From Chryseobacterium oleae (GTDB taxonomy: Bacteria > Bacteroidota > Bacteroidia > Flavobacteriales > Weeksellaceae): 64,000 bases of DNA. The notes under the pieces were generated by a model that worked only from the letters and a program-made list of their open reading frames with translations, ran no database searches and was not told the DNA's origin. The DNA is taken from NCBI RefSeq assembly GCF_900115055.1, contig NZ_FOVD01000008.1:62001-126000 (forward strand). Direction: 5' to 3'. Positions 1 to 7,450 of this stretch are shown piece after piece. Both the position numbers and the translations under genes were made by a program. Numbering within the stretch: the first letter of the stretch is position 1; every line of letters starts with the position of its first letter.

Positions 1-1
1 A

Positions 2-553
2 GTACCTGTGATTTCTCTGGAATCCGCAACGCGACACCCGCTTCAAAGTCTGGCAGACTGCATTACCATTACAGAAAACTGGAAAGAAGAACGTAAGCCG
101 AAAGTAGTGCTGACCTGGGCGCCACACATTAAACCGATTGCTCAGGCCGTAGGAAATTCCTTTGCAGAATGGATGCAGGAGATGGATGTAGATTTTGTCA
201 TCGCCAATCCTGAAGGCTATGATCTGGATAAAAAATTTACAAAAGACATCAAAGTAATCCACAATCAGGAGGAAGCTTTACAGGATGCAGATTTTATCTA
301 TGTAAAAAACTGGTCCTCTTTCGATGACTATGCAGCCATGCCGGAAGTAAAAGAAAGCTGGATGCTGACCGGAGAAAAGCTAGAGAACACCAACGATGCG
401 AAAGTAATGCATTGTCTTCCAGTCCGTCGTAATGTAGAATTGAGCGATGAGGTAATGGATGGAAAAAACTCCATCATCTATCAGCAGGCCAAAAACAGAA
501 TTTTCTCTGCACAAGCCGTCTTCAGCGAAATTCTAGATGAAATAAATTCATAA
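2..553 (+). CDS. argF': N-acetylornithine carbamoyltransferase, C-terminal part (5' end outside window)
   Basis: Carbamoylates N-acetyl-L-ornithine (or the N-succinyl form) to the acylated citrulline in cytoplasmic arginine synthesis. The reading frame is already open at base 2, so the true start lies upstream and only about 183 residues are present. ESATRHPLQSLAD near the start and HCLPVRRNVELSDEVMDG in the last third are typical of this branch of the carbamoyltransferase family; plain ornithine carbamoyltransferases have different residues after HCLP. The loop that separates acetyl- from succinyl-ornithine enzymes lies in the missing N-terminal half, so the acyl group cannot be decided here. 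The genes that follow are argB, argE and argH in the same direction, which supports the pathway assignment. Confidence 0.9.
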   Translation, partial: VPVISLESATRHPLQSLADCITITENWKEERKPKVVLTWAPHIKPIAQAVGNSFAEWMQEMDVDFVIANPEGYDLDKKFTKDIKVIHNQEEALQDADFIYVKNWSSFDDYAAMPEVKESWMLTGEKLENTNDAKVMHCLPVRRNVELSDEVMDGKNSIIYQQAKNRIFSAQAVFSEILDEINS

Positions 554-556
554 AGA

Positions 557-600
557 GTTCCAACGGAACGATTTAACCCAAGATAGGACGCAGTCCTATC
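557..600. repeat. two small hairpins between argF' and argB
   Basis: The 63-bp gap holds GTTCC-aac-GGAAC (557-569) and a perfect 8-bp stem GATAGGAC-gca-GTCCTATC (582-600). There is no T-tract, so this is not an intrinsic terminator. It could stabilise or process the operon mRNA, or be a dispersed intercistronic repeat; no second copy is seen in this window. Confidence 0.55.
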
Positions 601-616
601 AGTTAATCAAACCAAA

Positions 617-1411
617 ATGAAAGAAAAATTATACATCATAAAAATAGGAGGAGCCCTGATCGACGATCCGGAGCTGCTTGACCAATTTTTAGAGCAGTTT
701 TCTGAAATAAAGGAAAAGAAAATTTTGGTTCATGGTGGTGGAAAATTAGCAACTACGCTGGCTGATAAATTAGGCGTTGAACAAAAAATGATCAACGGAC
801 GAAGAATCACGGATAAAGAGACGCTGGATATTGTAGCGATGGTGTATGCGGGAGGAATCAATAAAAATATTGTCGCAAAACTTCAGCAGAAAAAATGCAA
901 AGCAATAGGTTTTTCCGGAGCTGATGCGAATTTGATTAAAGCCAAAAAAAGAGAACATCCCGAAATAGATTTCGGGTTTGTAGGAGATATTGAGAAAGAA
1001 AGCGTGAACAGAAAATTGATCTCAAAGTTGATTAAACTTAAACTTGTTCCTGTTTTCTCAGCGATTACCCATGACAAAAAAGGAAACCTTTTTAATACCA
1101 ACGCAGACACGATTGCTTCGGTCATGGCTCAGGCTTTATCTTCAAAATATGATGTGGAATTATTGTATTGTTTTGATAAAGAGGGGGTTTTGGAAAATGT
1201 TGAAGATCCCGGATCAGTTATAAAAAAGGTGTCAGAAGAAGAGTTTTCTGTTTTAAAAGAAGCCGGAAAACTTCACAAGGGAATTTTGCCCAAACTTGAA
1301 AATGCTCTTGGAGCTGTAAAAAATAATGTAAACAAGGTATTCTTAATTAAAGAAACCCAATTAAAAAATCATATAGAAAGCCATCATGGAGGAACTGAAA
1401 TCTGTTTATAG
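617..1411 (+). CDS. argB: acetylglutamate kinase
   Basis: Phosphorylates N-acetyl-L-glutamate with ATP, the second step of arginine synthesis. The 264 residues match the amino-acid-kinase fold: KIGGALI at 9-15 and HGGGK at 39-43 (nucleotide and substrate loops), NGRRITD at 60-66, and NTNADT at 160-165. Length is normal for the family. It lies 63 bp after argF' and its last 26 bases overlap the start of argE, so the genes are co-transcribed and probably translationally coupled. Confidence 0.93.
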   Translation: MKEKLYIIKIGGALIDDPELLDQFLEQFSEIKEKKILVHGGGKLATTLADKLGVEQKMINGRRITDKETLDIVAMVYAGGINKNIVAKLQQKKCKAIGFSGADANLIKAKKREHPEIDFGFVGDIEKESVNRKLISKLIKLKLVPVFSAITHDKKGNLFNTNADTIASVMAQALSSKYDVELLYCFDKEGVLENVEDPGSVIKKVSEEEFSVLKEAGKLHKGILPKLENALGAVKNNVNKVFLIKETQLKNHIESHHGGTEICL

Positions 1412-2468
1412 TAAGGAAGAGCTAGTGGCTCATGCAGTTGAATTGCTTAAGAAACTGATTGCAATTCCTTCATTCAGTAAAGATGAATACAATACGTCTG
1501 TAGAAATTGAGAACTTTTTCAAGAAGCATCATATTCCTGCGAAACGTTTTAAAAACAACATCTGGGCGGTCAATAAAAACTTTGACGTATTGAAGCCGTC
1601 CATTTTACTGAATACCCATCATGATACGGTAAGACCGAATAAAGCCTACACACTGGATCCTTTTCTTCCGGTTGAGCAGAACGGAAAACTGTACGGATTG
1701 GGAAGTAATGATGCCGGAGCTTCTCTGGTGTCTATGGCCCAGGTTTTTTTACATTTTTATGAGAAAGAAGATTTAAAATATAATTTAGTGATAGCGTTGA
1801 CGGCAGAGGAGGAGATTTCAGGATTTGATGGAATTGAGGCCTTATTTCCACAGCTTCCGGACATCGGACTTGCCATTGTAGGAGAACCCACGCAGATGAA
1901 TCTGGCGATCGCGGAAAAAGGACTGTTGGTAATAGACGGGGAAATGAAAGGAACTCCTTCTCACGCTGCTCATCCGAACGACGATAATTCTATTGTAAAA
2001 TGTATGGAAGACCTTCAGCATATTCTGAATTTCAGATTTCCGAAGGTTTCAGATTATTTAGGGGAAGTTAAAGTGACGCTGTCAGGAATTCATGCAGGTG
2101 TTCAGCACAATGTAGTCCCGGAAGCCTGTACGTTCACTCTGGATGTAAGGGTTACCGATGAATATTCCAATCAGGAAGCTTTTGAAATCATTCAGTCGCA
2201 GATGAAATCTTCATTAACGGCCAGGTCTTTCAGGTTAAATTCCTCAAAAATAGAAATGGATCATCCTTTTGTACAGGCAGGTCTGGAAATAGGAAGGACC
2301 ACTTACGGTTCACCAACATCATCCGACCAGGCCATTATTCCATGTACATCCGTTAAGATAGGTCCCGGCGATAGTAGGCGCTCCCATACGGCAGATGAAT
2401 ACATCTATATCAAAGAGATTGAGGAAGGAATTGAGATCTATATCAGGATCTTGGAAAAAGTTTTATAG
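1386..2468 (+). CDS. argE: M20 family deacetylase, N-acetylornithine/N-acetylcitrulline deacetylase type
   Basis: Metal-dependent amidohydrolase of the M20/ArgE-DapE family that removes the acetyl group in the arginine pathway. Visible metal-site features are H78 and D80 in NTHHDTV, D109 in GSNDAG, the catalytic acidic pair in TAEEE (about 139-143), and GEPT about 25 residues later. At 360 residues it is the usual length. Because the upstream carbamoyltransferase acts on acylated ornithine, the likely substrate here is N-acetylcitrulline rather than N-acetylornithine; this is inferred from the pathway. The ATG at 1386 lies inside argB. Confidence 0.85.
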   Translation: MEELKSVYSKEELVAHAVELLKKLIAIPSFSKDEYNTSVEIENFFKKHHIPAKRFKNNIWAVNKNFDVLKPSILLNTHHDTVRPNKAYTLDPFLPVEQNGKLYGLGSNDAGASLVSMAQVFLHFYEKEDLKYNLVIALTAEEEISGFDGIEALFPQLPDIGLAIVGEPTQMNLAIAEKGLLVIDGEMKGTPSHAAHPNDDNSIVKCMEDLQHILNFRFPKVSDYLGEVKVTLSGIHAGVQHNVVPEACTFTLDVRVTDEYSNQEAFEIIQSQMKSSLTARSFRLNSSKIEMDHPFVQAGLEIGRTTYGSPTSSDQAIIPCTSVKIGPGDSRRSHTADEYIYIKEIEEGIEIYIRILEKVL

Positions 2469-2470
2469 AG

Positions 2471-2564
2471 AGAAGTTAGAGGCTAGAAATCAGAAGTTAG
2501 ACACCGGAAATTGATACATACACCGTAATACTAACATCTAATTTCTAACATCTAATATCTAAAA
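2471..2564. repeat. inverted pair of 7-bp-period tracts
   Basis: The left tract 2471-2505 is five heptamers of the form AGANNNN (first unit AGAAGTT). The right tract 2530-2564 is five heptamers, mostly TCTAANN (second unit TCTAATT). The right tract reverse-complemented aligns with the left over about 30 bases with a handful of mismatches, so the two can pair across a spacer of roughly 25 bases. The rest of the 269-bp argE-argH gap (2565-2737) shows no further clear structure. Confidence 0.75.
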
Positions 2565-2737
2565 GAATAAATGTTTTAACCACGCTCAGCAGGTCAATCA
2601 AAGTTCAGTTTTTAATAAGGATTTATGCAAAAAGACAATTAAAAACGAAGACTTTTCAATGCGGAGATGTTTTTTTATAGTTAAAGAGGCTTTGCTGAGC
2701 AGGTTGAAACGAATTAAATATTGTAAAGAATATTATT

Positions 2738-4042
2738 ATGAAAAAAATATGGCAAAAGGATAACCTGGCCACCAATATATTAGTCAACACATTTACAGTC
2801 GGGAAAGATCTTGACTTTGACGAACGTTTAGCAAAATATGATGTTAAAGGTTCCATGGCACACTGTCAGATGTTGGCAGAAACCGGAATTATCTCCGGTG
2901 AAGAATCAGAACAGATGCTTTCTGTTTTGACAGATATTTTAAAAGATATTGAGAACGGAAACTTTGAGATTGATAAAGAAGCAGAAGATATCCATTCTCA
3001 GATAGAAGCGATACTGATTGAAAAATTAGGCGATACCGGAAAGAAAATTCATACCGCAAGATCCCGTAATGATCAGGTTTTACTGGATATTAAACTTTAT
3101 TTGCTGGACGAGATCCGTGAGATTACAGCTTTGACGGATGAGTTTTTCCAGATTTTAATCCAACTGGCTGATCAGCACAAGAATAAATTGCTTCCCGGTT
3201 ATACCCATCTTCAGATTGCCATGCCATCATCGTTTGGATTATGGTTTGGAGCCTATGCGGAAGCATTGTTAGATGATGTTGAACTGTTGTTTTCGGTGAA
3301 GAATATCATCAATAAAAATCCTTTGGGTTCAGCGGCAGGATATGGTTCTTCTTTCCCTATTGACCGAGAAAGTACGACTTACAACCTAGGATTTCAGTCG
3401 ATGAACTATAATTCGGTGTATGCGCAGATGACCCGTGGTAAATCTGAGAAAATGCTGTCTATGGCAATGGCTACTTTGGCGGGAACTCTTGGGAAATTTG
3501 CCTATGACGTCTGCCTGTATTTAAGCCAGAACTTCGATTTTATAAGCTTTCCGAAGGAATTCACGACAGGAAGCAGCATTATGCCTCATAAAAAGAACCC
3601 GGATATTTTCGAGCTGGTTCGTGCACGATGCAACAGAATTCAGTCTTTACCAAATGAACTTATCTTATTGACCAATAATTTACCGTCTGGTTACCACAGA
3701 GACGTTCAGCTAACGAAGGAAATCCTTTTTCCGGCTATCGATTCGTTAAAAGAATGTCTGGAGATATTAAGTTATACCCTTCCGAATATTCAGGTGAAAG
3801 ATGGAATTCTGGAAGATGAGAAGTATAAATATCTTTTCAGTGTAGAGAAAATCAATGAAGAAGTGAAAAAAGGAAGTTCATTCCGTGACGCTTATGTAAA
3901 AGTAGGGCAGGAGATTGAAAATAATGAATTTGAGTTCGAAGTTGGAAACTTAGACCACAGTCATCAGGGAAGCATAGGAAATCTATGTCTGGACAAGATA
4001 GAATATCAGTTTAATAAGCTGAAGAATAAATTATTGGGTTAG
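2738..4042 (+). CDS. argH: argininosuccinate lyase
   Basis: Splits argininosuccinate into arginine and fumarate, the last step of arginine synthesis. The fumarase/aspartase superfamily signatures are all present: TARSRND at 106-112, GYTHLQ at 154-159, and the signature loop GSSIMPHKKNPD at 278-289 with the catalytic serine. The 434 residues are slightly shorter than the E. coli enzyme but nothing essential is missing. It is last in the arg cluster, after a 269-bp gap with heptad repeats, and converges on the downstream Lrp gene. Confidence 0.95.
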   Translation: MKKIWQKDNLATNILVNTFTVGKDLDFDERLAKYDVKGSMAHCQMLAETGIISGEESEQMLSVLTDILKDIENGNFEIDKEAEDIHSQIEAILIEKLGDTGKKIHTARSRNDQVLLDIKLYLLDEIREITALTDEFFQILIQLADQHKNKLLPGYTHLQIAMPSSFGLWFGAYAEALLDDVELLFSVKNIINKNPLGSAAGYGSSFPIDRESTTYNLGFQSMNYNSVYAQMTRGKSEKMLSMAMATLAGTLGKFAYDVCLYLSQNFDFISFPKEFTTGSSIMPHKKNPDIFELVRARCNRIQSLPNELILLTNNLPSGYHRDVQLTKEILFPAIDSLKECLEILSYTLPNIQVKDGILEDEKYKYLFSVEKINEEVKKGSSFRDAYVKVGQEIENNEFEFEVGNLDHSHQGSIGNLCLDKIEYQFNKLKNKLLG

Positions 4043-4047
4043 TACTA

Positions 4048-4160
4048 TCTTGATGCTCCGTAAACTTCGTTTGTAAACCGATAGTTTATGCTCAGCATGA
4101 TGTCGCGACACAATGACGTTTAGTATTAGAAATGTCATGCTGAGCGAAGTCGAAGCATCT
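4048..4160. repeat. damaged copy of the GCTGAGCGAAGTCGAAG palindrome
   Basis: The right arm at 4133-4159 shares about 26 of 27 bases with the perfect palindrome arm at 25758-25784. The left side (4053-4102) keeps only pieces of the arm, GATGCT, ACTTCG and GCTCAGCATGA, separated by inserted bases. The element lies between the convergent genes argH and lrp, the same setting as the intact copy. Confidence 0.75.
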
Positions 4161-4176
4161 ATTAGTTTAAATGAAA

Positions 4177-4638
4177 TTATTCAAGATCAATTTTAAACTT
4201 AGTTGATTTTTTAACCTCGTGAAGCACAATAGAACTGTGATACTGGCCAATATTAGGAATGTTTGAGATCACATTCACTGCGAAATCATTATAAGAATTA
4301 ATATCCTTTGCAATGATCTTAAGCATATAGTCATACTCACCGGAAAGGCTGATAATTTCCTGAACTTCATCATGTTTCATAATGTTTTTCTCAAAGGTTT
4401 CCAGTACCTTTTGAGACTGCTCCTTAAGACGGACATTACAGTAGACCACGATATTCAGACCCAGTTTTTCACGGTTCAAAAGACCCACATATTTCTCAAT
4501 GATGCCATGTTTCTCCAGCTGCTTAATCCTTTCATAGGTAGGAGTAAACGTAAGACCTATCCTTTCTGAAATTTCTTTTACAGATAGCGTAGAGTCTTCC
4601 TGAATAATGCTGAGAATCATTTTGTCTTTTAAATCCAT
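4177..4638 (-). CDS. Lrp/AsnC family transcriptional regulator
   Basis: DNA-binding regulator that senses amino acids. Residues 1-50 form the AsnC-type winged helix (LSVKEISERIGLTFTPTYERIKQLEKHGI split over two helices), and residues 65-150 form the ligand-binding RAM domain (EIISLSGEYDYMLKIIAKD). The 153 residues are standard for the family. It is transcribed toward argH and away from pyrB. A Bacteroidota -7 box on the minus strand (TATTTTTG, 4658-4665) lies 19 bases upstream of its start. Its effector is unknown; regulation of the adjacent arg or pyr genes is possible but only by position. Confidence 0.9.
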   Translation of the reverse strand: MDLKDKMILSIIQEDSTLSVKEISERIGLTFTPTYERIKQLEKHGIIEKYVGLLNREKLGLNIVVYCNVRLKEQSQKVLETFEKNIMKHDEVQEIISLSGEYDYMLKIIAKDINSYNDFAVNVISNIPNIGQYHSSIVLHEVKKSTKFKIDLE

Positions 4639-4657
4639 AGGGAGAATTGAGTTTTAA

Positions 4658-4665
4658 CAAAAATA
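4658..4665 (-). promoter_or_regulatory. -7 box of the lrp gene
   Basis: Minus-strand TATTTTTG matches TANNTTTG and ends 19 bases before the lrp start codon. No convincing -33 element was found. Confidence 0.45.
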
Positions 4666-4723
4666 TCAATTAAAAATGAAAATAAGGAAAGATTACAGGT
4701 TTAAATTTTTTTAGAAATTTGGT

Positions 4724-4754
4724 TTTGTAGATTCGTAAAAATATTATATCTTTG
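4724..4754 (+). promoter_or_regulatory. strong Bacteroidota-type promoter of the pyrB-carAB operon
   Basis: TTTG (4724-4727), a 19-base spacer, then TATCTTTG (4747-4754) is a full match to the TTTG-N19-TANNTTTG promoter used by the Bacteroidota primary sigma factor. The expected transcription start is about 4758-4762, almost exactly at the ATG of the leader peptide. Confidence 0.8.
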
Positions 4755-4760
4755 CACCTA

Positions 4761-4832
4761 ATGAATAAAAGAGTATTTATATCATTAGATTTACCGGGCG
4801 AAAGCGCCCTTTACGATATTTATTGTTATTAA
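4761..4832 (+). CDS. putative 23-residue leader peptide of the pyrB operon
   Basis: A short open frame, MNKRVFISLDL then PGESALYDIYCY, starts 6 bases after the -7 box and stops at 4830-4832, inside the first arm of the terminator hairpin. It encloses a small hairpin, GGGCG-aaag-CGCCC (4796-4809), followed by a T-rich stretch (4810-4830). Promoter, hairpin, U-rich pause region, short peptide ending at the attenuator and a terminator before pyrB is the same order as in the E. coli pyrBI leader. There RNA polymerase pausing at U residues under low UTP lets the ribosome catch up and block the terminator. The peptide has no recognised family. Its start codon would be at or within a base or two of the mRNA 5' end, so translation would be leaderless. 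Confidence 0.6.
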   Translation: MNKRVFISLDLPGESALYDIYCY

Positions 4833-4858
4833 GCGAAGATCCTGTCTTCGCTTTTTTT
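4831..4858 (+). terminator. intrinsic terminator (attenuator) in the pyrB leader
   Basis: AAGCGAAGA (4831-4839), loop TCCTG, TCTTCGCTT (4845-4853), then continuous T to 4858. It is a perfect 9-bp stem with a T-tract, 20 bases upstream of the pyrB start and downstream of the operon promoter. That placement makes sense only as a conditional terminator. The leader peptide stop codon overlaps its first bases. Confidence 0.8.
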
Positions 4859-4878
4859 ATGCTCAAAAAATAAGAATT

Positions 4879-5769
4879 ATGTTTACAATTACAGAACTAA
4901 GCACCGAGAGAATCAACAGTATACTGACCGAAGCACTGGCTTTTGCCAACGGAAAAACTGCAAAAATTGAAGGAGAAATTTTCTGCTCAAATCTTTTCTT
5001 TGAAGACAGCACAAGAACAAAGACAAGTTTTGACATCGCAGAAAGAAAACTGGGTCTGCAGGTAGTCCCTTTTGATGCTTCCCACAGTTCTGTAAACAAA
5101 GGGGAGAGTCTTTATGATACTGTAAAAACCATTGAAAGCCTGGGTGTGAATCTGGTCGTGATCAGAGATAAGAAGGACAGATATTTTGAAGAACTGAGCA
5201 ATATCAAAATTCCGATGATCAACGGAGGAGACGGAACAGGAAACCATCCTTCCCAGTGTATGCTGGATCTGATGACCATCTATCAGGAGTTCGGAAAATT
5301 TGAAGGATTAAAGATAGGAATAGTAGGAGATGTAAAACACAGCCGTGTAGCGAATTCAAATGCTGAAGCATTGAGAAGATTAGGCGCTAAAGTATATTTC
5401 TCAGGACCTGAACATTGGTTTGACGAAGGCGCTTTAATTAACGGAACCTATTTACCGGTTGATCAGCTGATCGCTGAAGTAGATGTTCTGATGCTGTTGA
5501 GAATTCAGCACGAAAGACACGATGCAAAAATGAGTTACACCGCTTCTGAATACCACAGAAAATACGGTTTGACGAAAGAAAGAGAAAAAGTAATGAAAAA
5601 CGGAGCGATCATCATGCATCCCGCGCCCATCAACAGAGGCGTTGAAATAGATACAGACCTGGTGGAATGCGACCGTTCAAGAGTTTTCAAACAGATGCAG
5701 AACGGAGTCTTCGCAAGAATGGCCATCCTGAAAGAAGCATTGGAAAAAGAAGGATATACCTTTAAATAG
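4879..5769 (+). CDS. pyrB: aspartate carbamoyltransferase catalytic subunit
   Basis: Joins carbamoyl phosphate and L-aspartate to N-carbamoyl-aspartate, the committed step of pyrimidine synthesis. The carbamoyl-phosphate loop STRTKTS is at 44-50, the mobile-loop lysine K74 is in SVNKGES, HPSQ is near 127, and HPAPINRG near 245-252 closes the aspartate site. At 296 residues it is slightly short for the family but complete. No regulatory-chain gene pyrI is nearby, so allosteric control of the E. coli kind is not expected. carA and carB follow, so carbamoyl-phosphate supply and use are in one operon under the leader attenuator. Confidence 0.95.
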   Translation: MFTITELSTERINSILTEALAFANGKTAKIEGEIFCSNLFFEDSTRTKTSFDIAERKLGLQVVPFDASHSSVNKGESLYDTVKTIESLGVNLVVIRDKKDRYFEELSNIKIPMINGGDGTGNHPSQCMLDLMTIYQEFGKFEGLKIGIVGDVKHSRVANSNAEALRRLGAKVYFSGPEHWFDEGALINGTYLPVDQLIAEVDVLMLLRIQHERHDAKMSYTASEYHRKYGLTKEREKVMKNGAIIMHPAPINRGVEIDTDLVECDRSRVFKQMQNGVFARMAILKEALEKEGYTFK

Positions 5770-5774
5770 GTCAT

Positions 5775-5904
5775 GGGTTCTGAGATTCGGGTTCCGGGTC
5801 CTGGACATACAAAAATTTCCCACTTGGTGGGGTTGGTTAAAAAGAAAAAAATAAAACAGAACGAGGAAGTCTAACTTCTAACTTCTTAAATCTAATATCT
5901 AATT
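5775..5904. repeat. two different 7-bp-period tracts in the pyrB-carA gap
   Basis: Tract 5775-5802 is four heptamers close to GGGTTCN (GGGTTCT first). Tract 5870-5904 is five heptamers close to TCTAANT (TCTAACT first) and matches the right arm of the argE-argH repeat. The two tracts are not complementary to each other, so this gap looks like a mosaic of different repeat units. The A-rich spacer between them has no open frame. Confidence 0.65.
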
Positions 5905-5911
5905 TTTAAAA

Positions 5912-6985
5912 ATGAAGAAAAAATTAATACTGGAGTCCGGTGAAGTGTTTCATGGAGAAGGTTTCGGAGCAGAATTGGAAACTGCCGGAGAAGTAGTTTT
6001 CAATACCGGAATGACAGGGTATCAGGAGTTGATCTCCGATCCGTCATACTGTGGTCAGATTGTTTGCATGACCTATCCGCTTATCGGAAATTATGGTATT
6101 AACCGTGATGATTATGAAAGTATCGAGCCGGCTATTAAAGGACTTATCGTAAAAGAACTTTGCGATCTTCCTTCCAATTTCCGTACTCAGATGACTTTAG
6201 AAGAATTATTTAAAAAGAAAAACCTTTCAGGAATTTCCGGAATCGACACCAGAAGACTGACAAGAATTCTACGTAATTCAGGAGTTGTGAAAGGGAAAAT
6301 TGTAAACGTTGAGGCTGACGAAAACGAAGTGGTTACAGAATTAAAAGGAACCAACTTCCCAATCAATCAGGTGGAAACTGTTTCTACAAAAACAGCTTAC
6401 GCCAATCCGGGAAGAGGACTGAAAGTCGTTTTGGTAGATTTTGGTTCCAAATTAGGAATTATCAGAGAGCTGTCTCAAAGAAACTGCGACATCACTGTAG
6501 TTTCCCACGACACCACTGCAGAAGAAATTCTGTTAATGGATCCGGATGGAATTATGCTTTCAAACGGTCCTGGTGACCCGGAAGACAACCCTAAGGCATT
6601 AGAAATGATCCGCGGACTACTAGGGAAAGTTCCGATTTTCGGAATCTGTCTGGGACATCAGCTGATCGGTCTGGCTTGTGGCGCAAAAACATTCAAACTG
6701 AAGTTCGGACACAGAGGAGGAAATCACCCGGTACTGGATCTTGAGAAAAACAAAGTGTCTATCACTTCTCAAAACCACGGTTATGCAGTAGATCAGGAAA
6801 GTCTTAAAAACACAGACCTTGTAGAAACTCACATCGCCCTAAACGACAGAACCAACGAAGGTCTGAAACACAAGATCCACCCATGCTTCTCCGTTCAGTA
6901 CCACCCGGAAGCAAGCCCAGGTCCTGAAGATGCGAACTATTTGTTTGATGAGTTCATTGATTTGATGGAGGAATTTAAAAAATAA
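5912..6985 (+). CDS. carA: carbamoyl-phosphate synthase small (glutaminase) subunit
   Basis: Hydrolyses glutamine and channels ammonia to CarB for carbamoyl phosphate. Residues 1-150 are the CPSase small-chain domain (NTGMTGYQE at 31-39, GIDTRRLTR at 110-118). Residues 170-357 are a class I glutamine amidotransferase with the full triad C246 (GICLGHQ), H331 and E333 (QYHPEASPGP). The 357 residues are typical. carB is not directly adjacent: a four-helix-bundle gene and its flanking repeats sit in the 465-bp gap. The stop codon at 6983-6985 merges with the first base of the heptad tract. Confidence 0.96.
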   Translation: MKKKLILESGEVFHGEGFGAELETAGEVVFNTGMTGYQELISDPSYCGQIVCMTYPLIGNYGINRDDYESIEPAIKGLIVKELCDLPSNFRTQMTLEELFKKKNLSGISGIDTRRLTRILRNSGVVKGKIVNVEADENEVVTELKGTNFPINQVETVSTKTAYANPGRGLKVVLVDFGSKLGIIRELSQRNCDITVVSHDTTAEEILLMDPDGIMLSNGPGDPEDNPKALEMIRGLLGKVPIFGICLGHQLIGLACGAKTFKLKFGHRGGNHPVLDLEKNKVSITSQNHGYAVDQESLKNTDLVETHIALNDRTNEGLKHKIHPCFSVQYHPEASPGPEDANYLFDEFIDLMEEFKK

Positions 6986-7032
6986 GAACCAAGAATCAAG
7001 ACACAAGAACCAAGACGTAAGAATTAAGATTA
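6985..7032 (+). repeat. heptad tract, left flank of the four-helix-bundle gene
   Basis: Seven consecutive units, six of the form AGANNNA and a shorter last one (AGAACCA, AGAATCA and so on), run without frame break from the carA stop codon to 12 bases before the next start codon. The matching inverted tract is at 7398-7439. Confidence 0.85.
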
Positions 7033-7043
7033 ATAGACTACAG

Positions 7044-7394
7044 ATGCACAATTTTGAGAAATTACTTTTCTGGCAAAAATCTATAGTACTGGCAAAAAAT
7101 GTTTACATTATCTGTCAGGAGATCAGTAACGATGAAAAGTATGGTTTGATTTCTCAAATTAAAAGATCAGCAGTTTCTATTCCTTCGAATATCGCGGAAG
7201 GTTCTGGTAGAAATGGAAGTAAAGAGTTTAATCATTTTCTGGCAGTTGCTCTGGGTTCAGCTTTTGAACTGCAGACACAGCTGATCTTGGTTAGGGAATT
7301 AAATCTCTTACCGGAAGAAAAAATAAATGTTTTACTAAGTGAAGTTTCTGAAATTCAGAGAATGATTTATTCGTTTAAAAATAATTTAAAATAA
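7044..7394 (+). CDS. four helix bundle protein (23S rRNA intervening-sequence protein family, S23/PF05635)
   Basis: A 116-residue all-helical protein. The family signature is clear at 36-55: SQIKRSAVSIP followed by SNIAEGSGR. The family was first seen in intervening sequences inside 23S rRNA of Leptospira and others and resembles the Avd accessory protein of diversity-generating retroelements. Its molecular role as a free-standing gene is not established. Here it sits between carA and carB, flanked by inverted heptad tracts that begin and end within a dozen bases of the gene. That suggests gene plus repeats moved in as one unit. No reverse transcriptase, template repeat or transposase is near. 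Confidence 0.88.
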   Translation: MHNFEKLLFWQKSIVLAKNVYIICQEISNDEKYGLISQIKRSAVSIPSNIAEGSGRNGSKEFNHFLAVALGSAFELQTQLILVRELNLLPEEKINVLLSEVSEIQRMIYSFKNNLK

Positions 7395-7397
7395 AAG

Positions 7398-7439
7398 TCT
7401 GGAATCTTGGCTCTTGGCTCTAGAATCTTGACTCTACAA
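7398..7439 (-). repeat. heptad tract, right flank of the four-helix-bundle gene (inverted)
   Basis: Six consecutive units of the form TCTNNNN (TCTGGAA, TCTTGGC and so on) start 3 bases after the four-helix-bundle stop codon. The reverse complement has the same AGANNNA phase as the left tract, so the gene is bracketed by imperfect inverted repeats about 40-48 bp long. Confidence 0.85.
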
Positions 7440-7450
7440 TAAAAAGAAAA

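Noticed and set aside
4761..4858. Metabolite riboswitch before pyrB
   Set aside because: The leader is too short and lacks the conserved cores of the known classes; a coding leader with attenuator explains all elements better.
7044..7394. Diversity-generating retroelement accessory gene (Avd)
   Set aside because: No reverse transcriptase, template repeat or variable repeat nearby; the sequence fits the general four-helix-bundle/S23 family.
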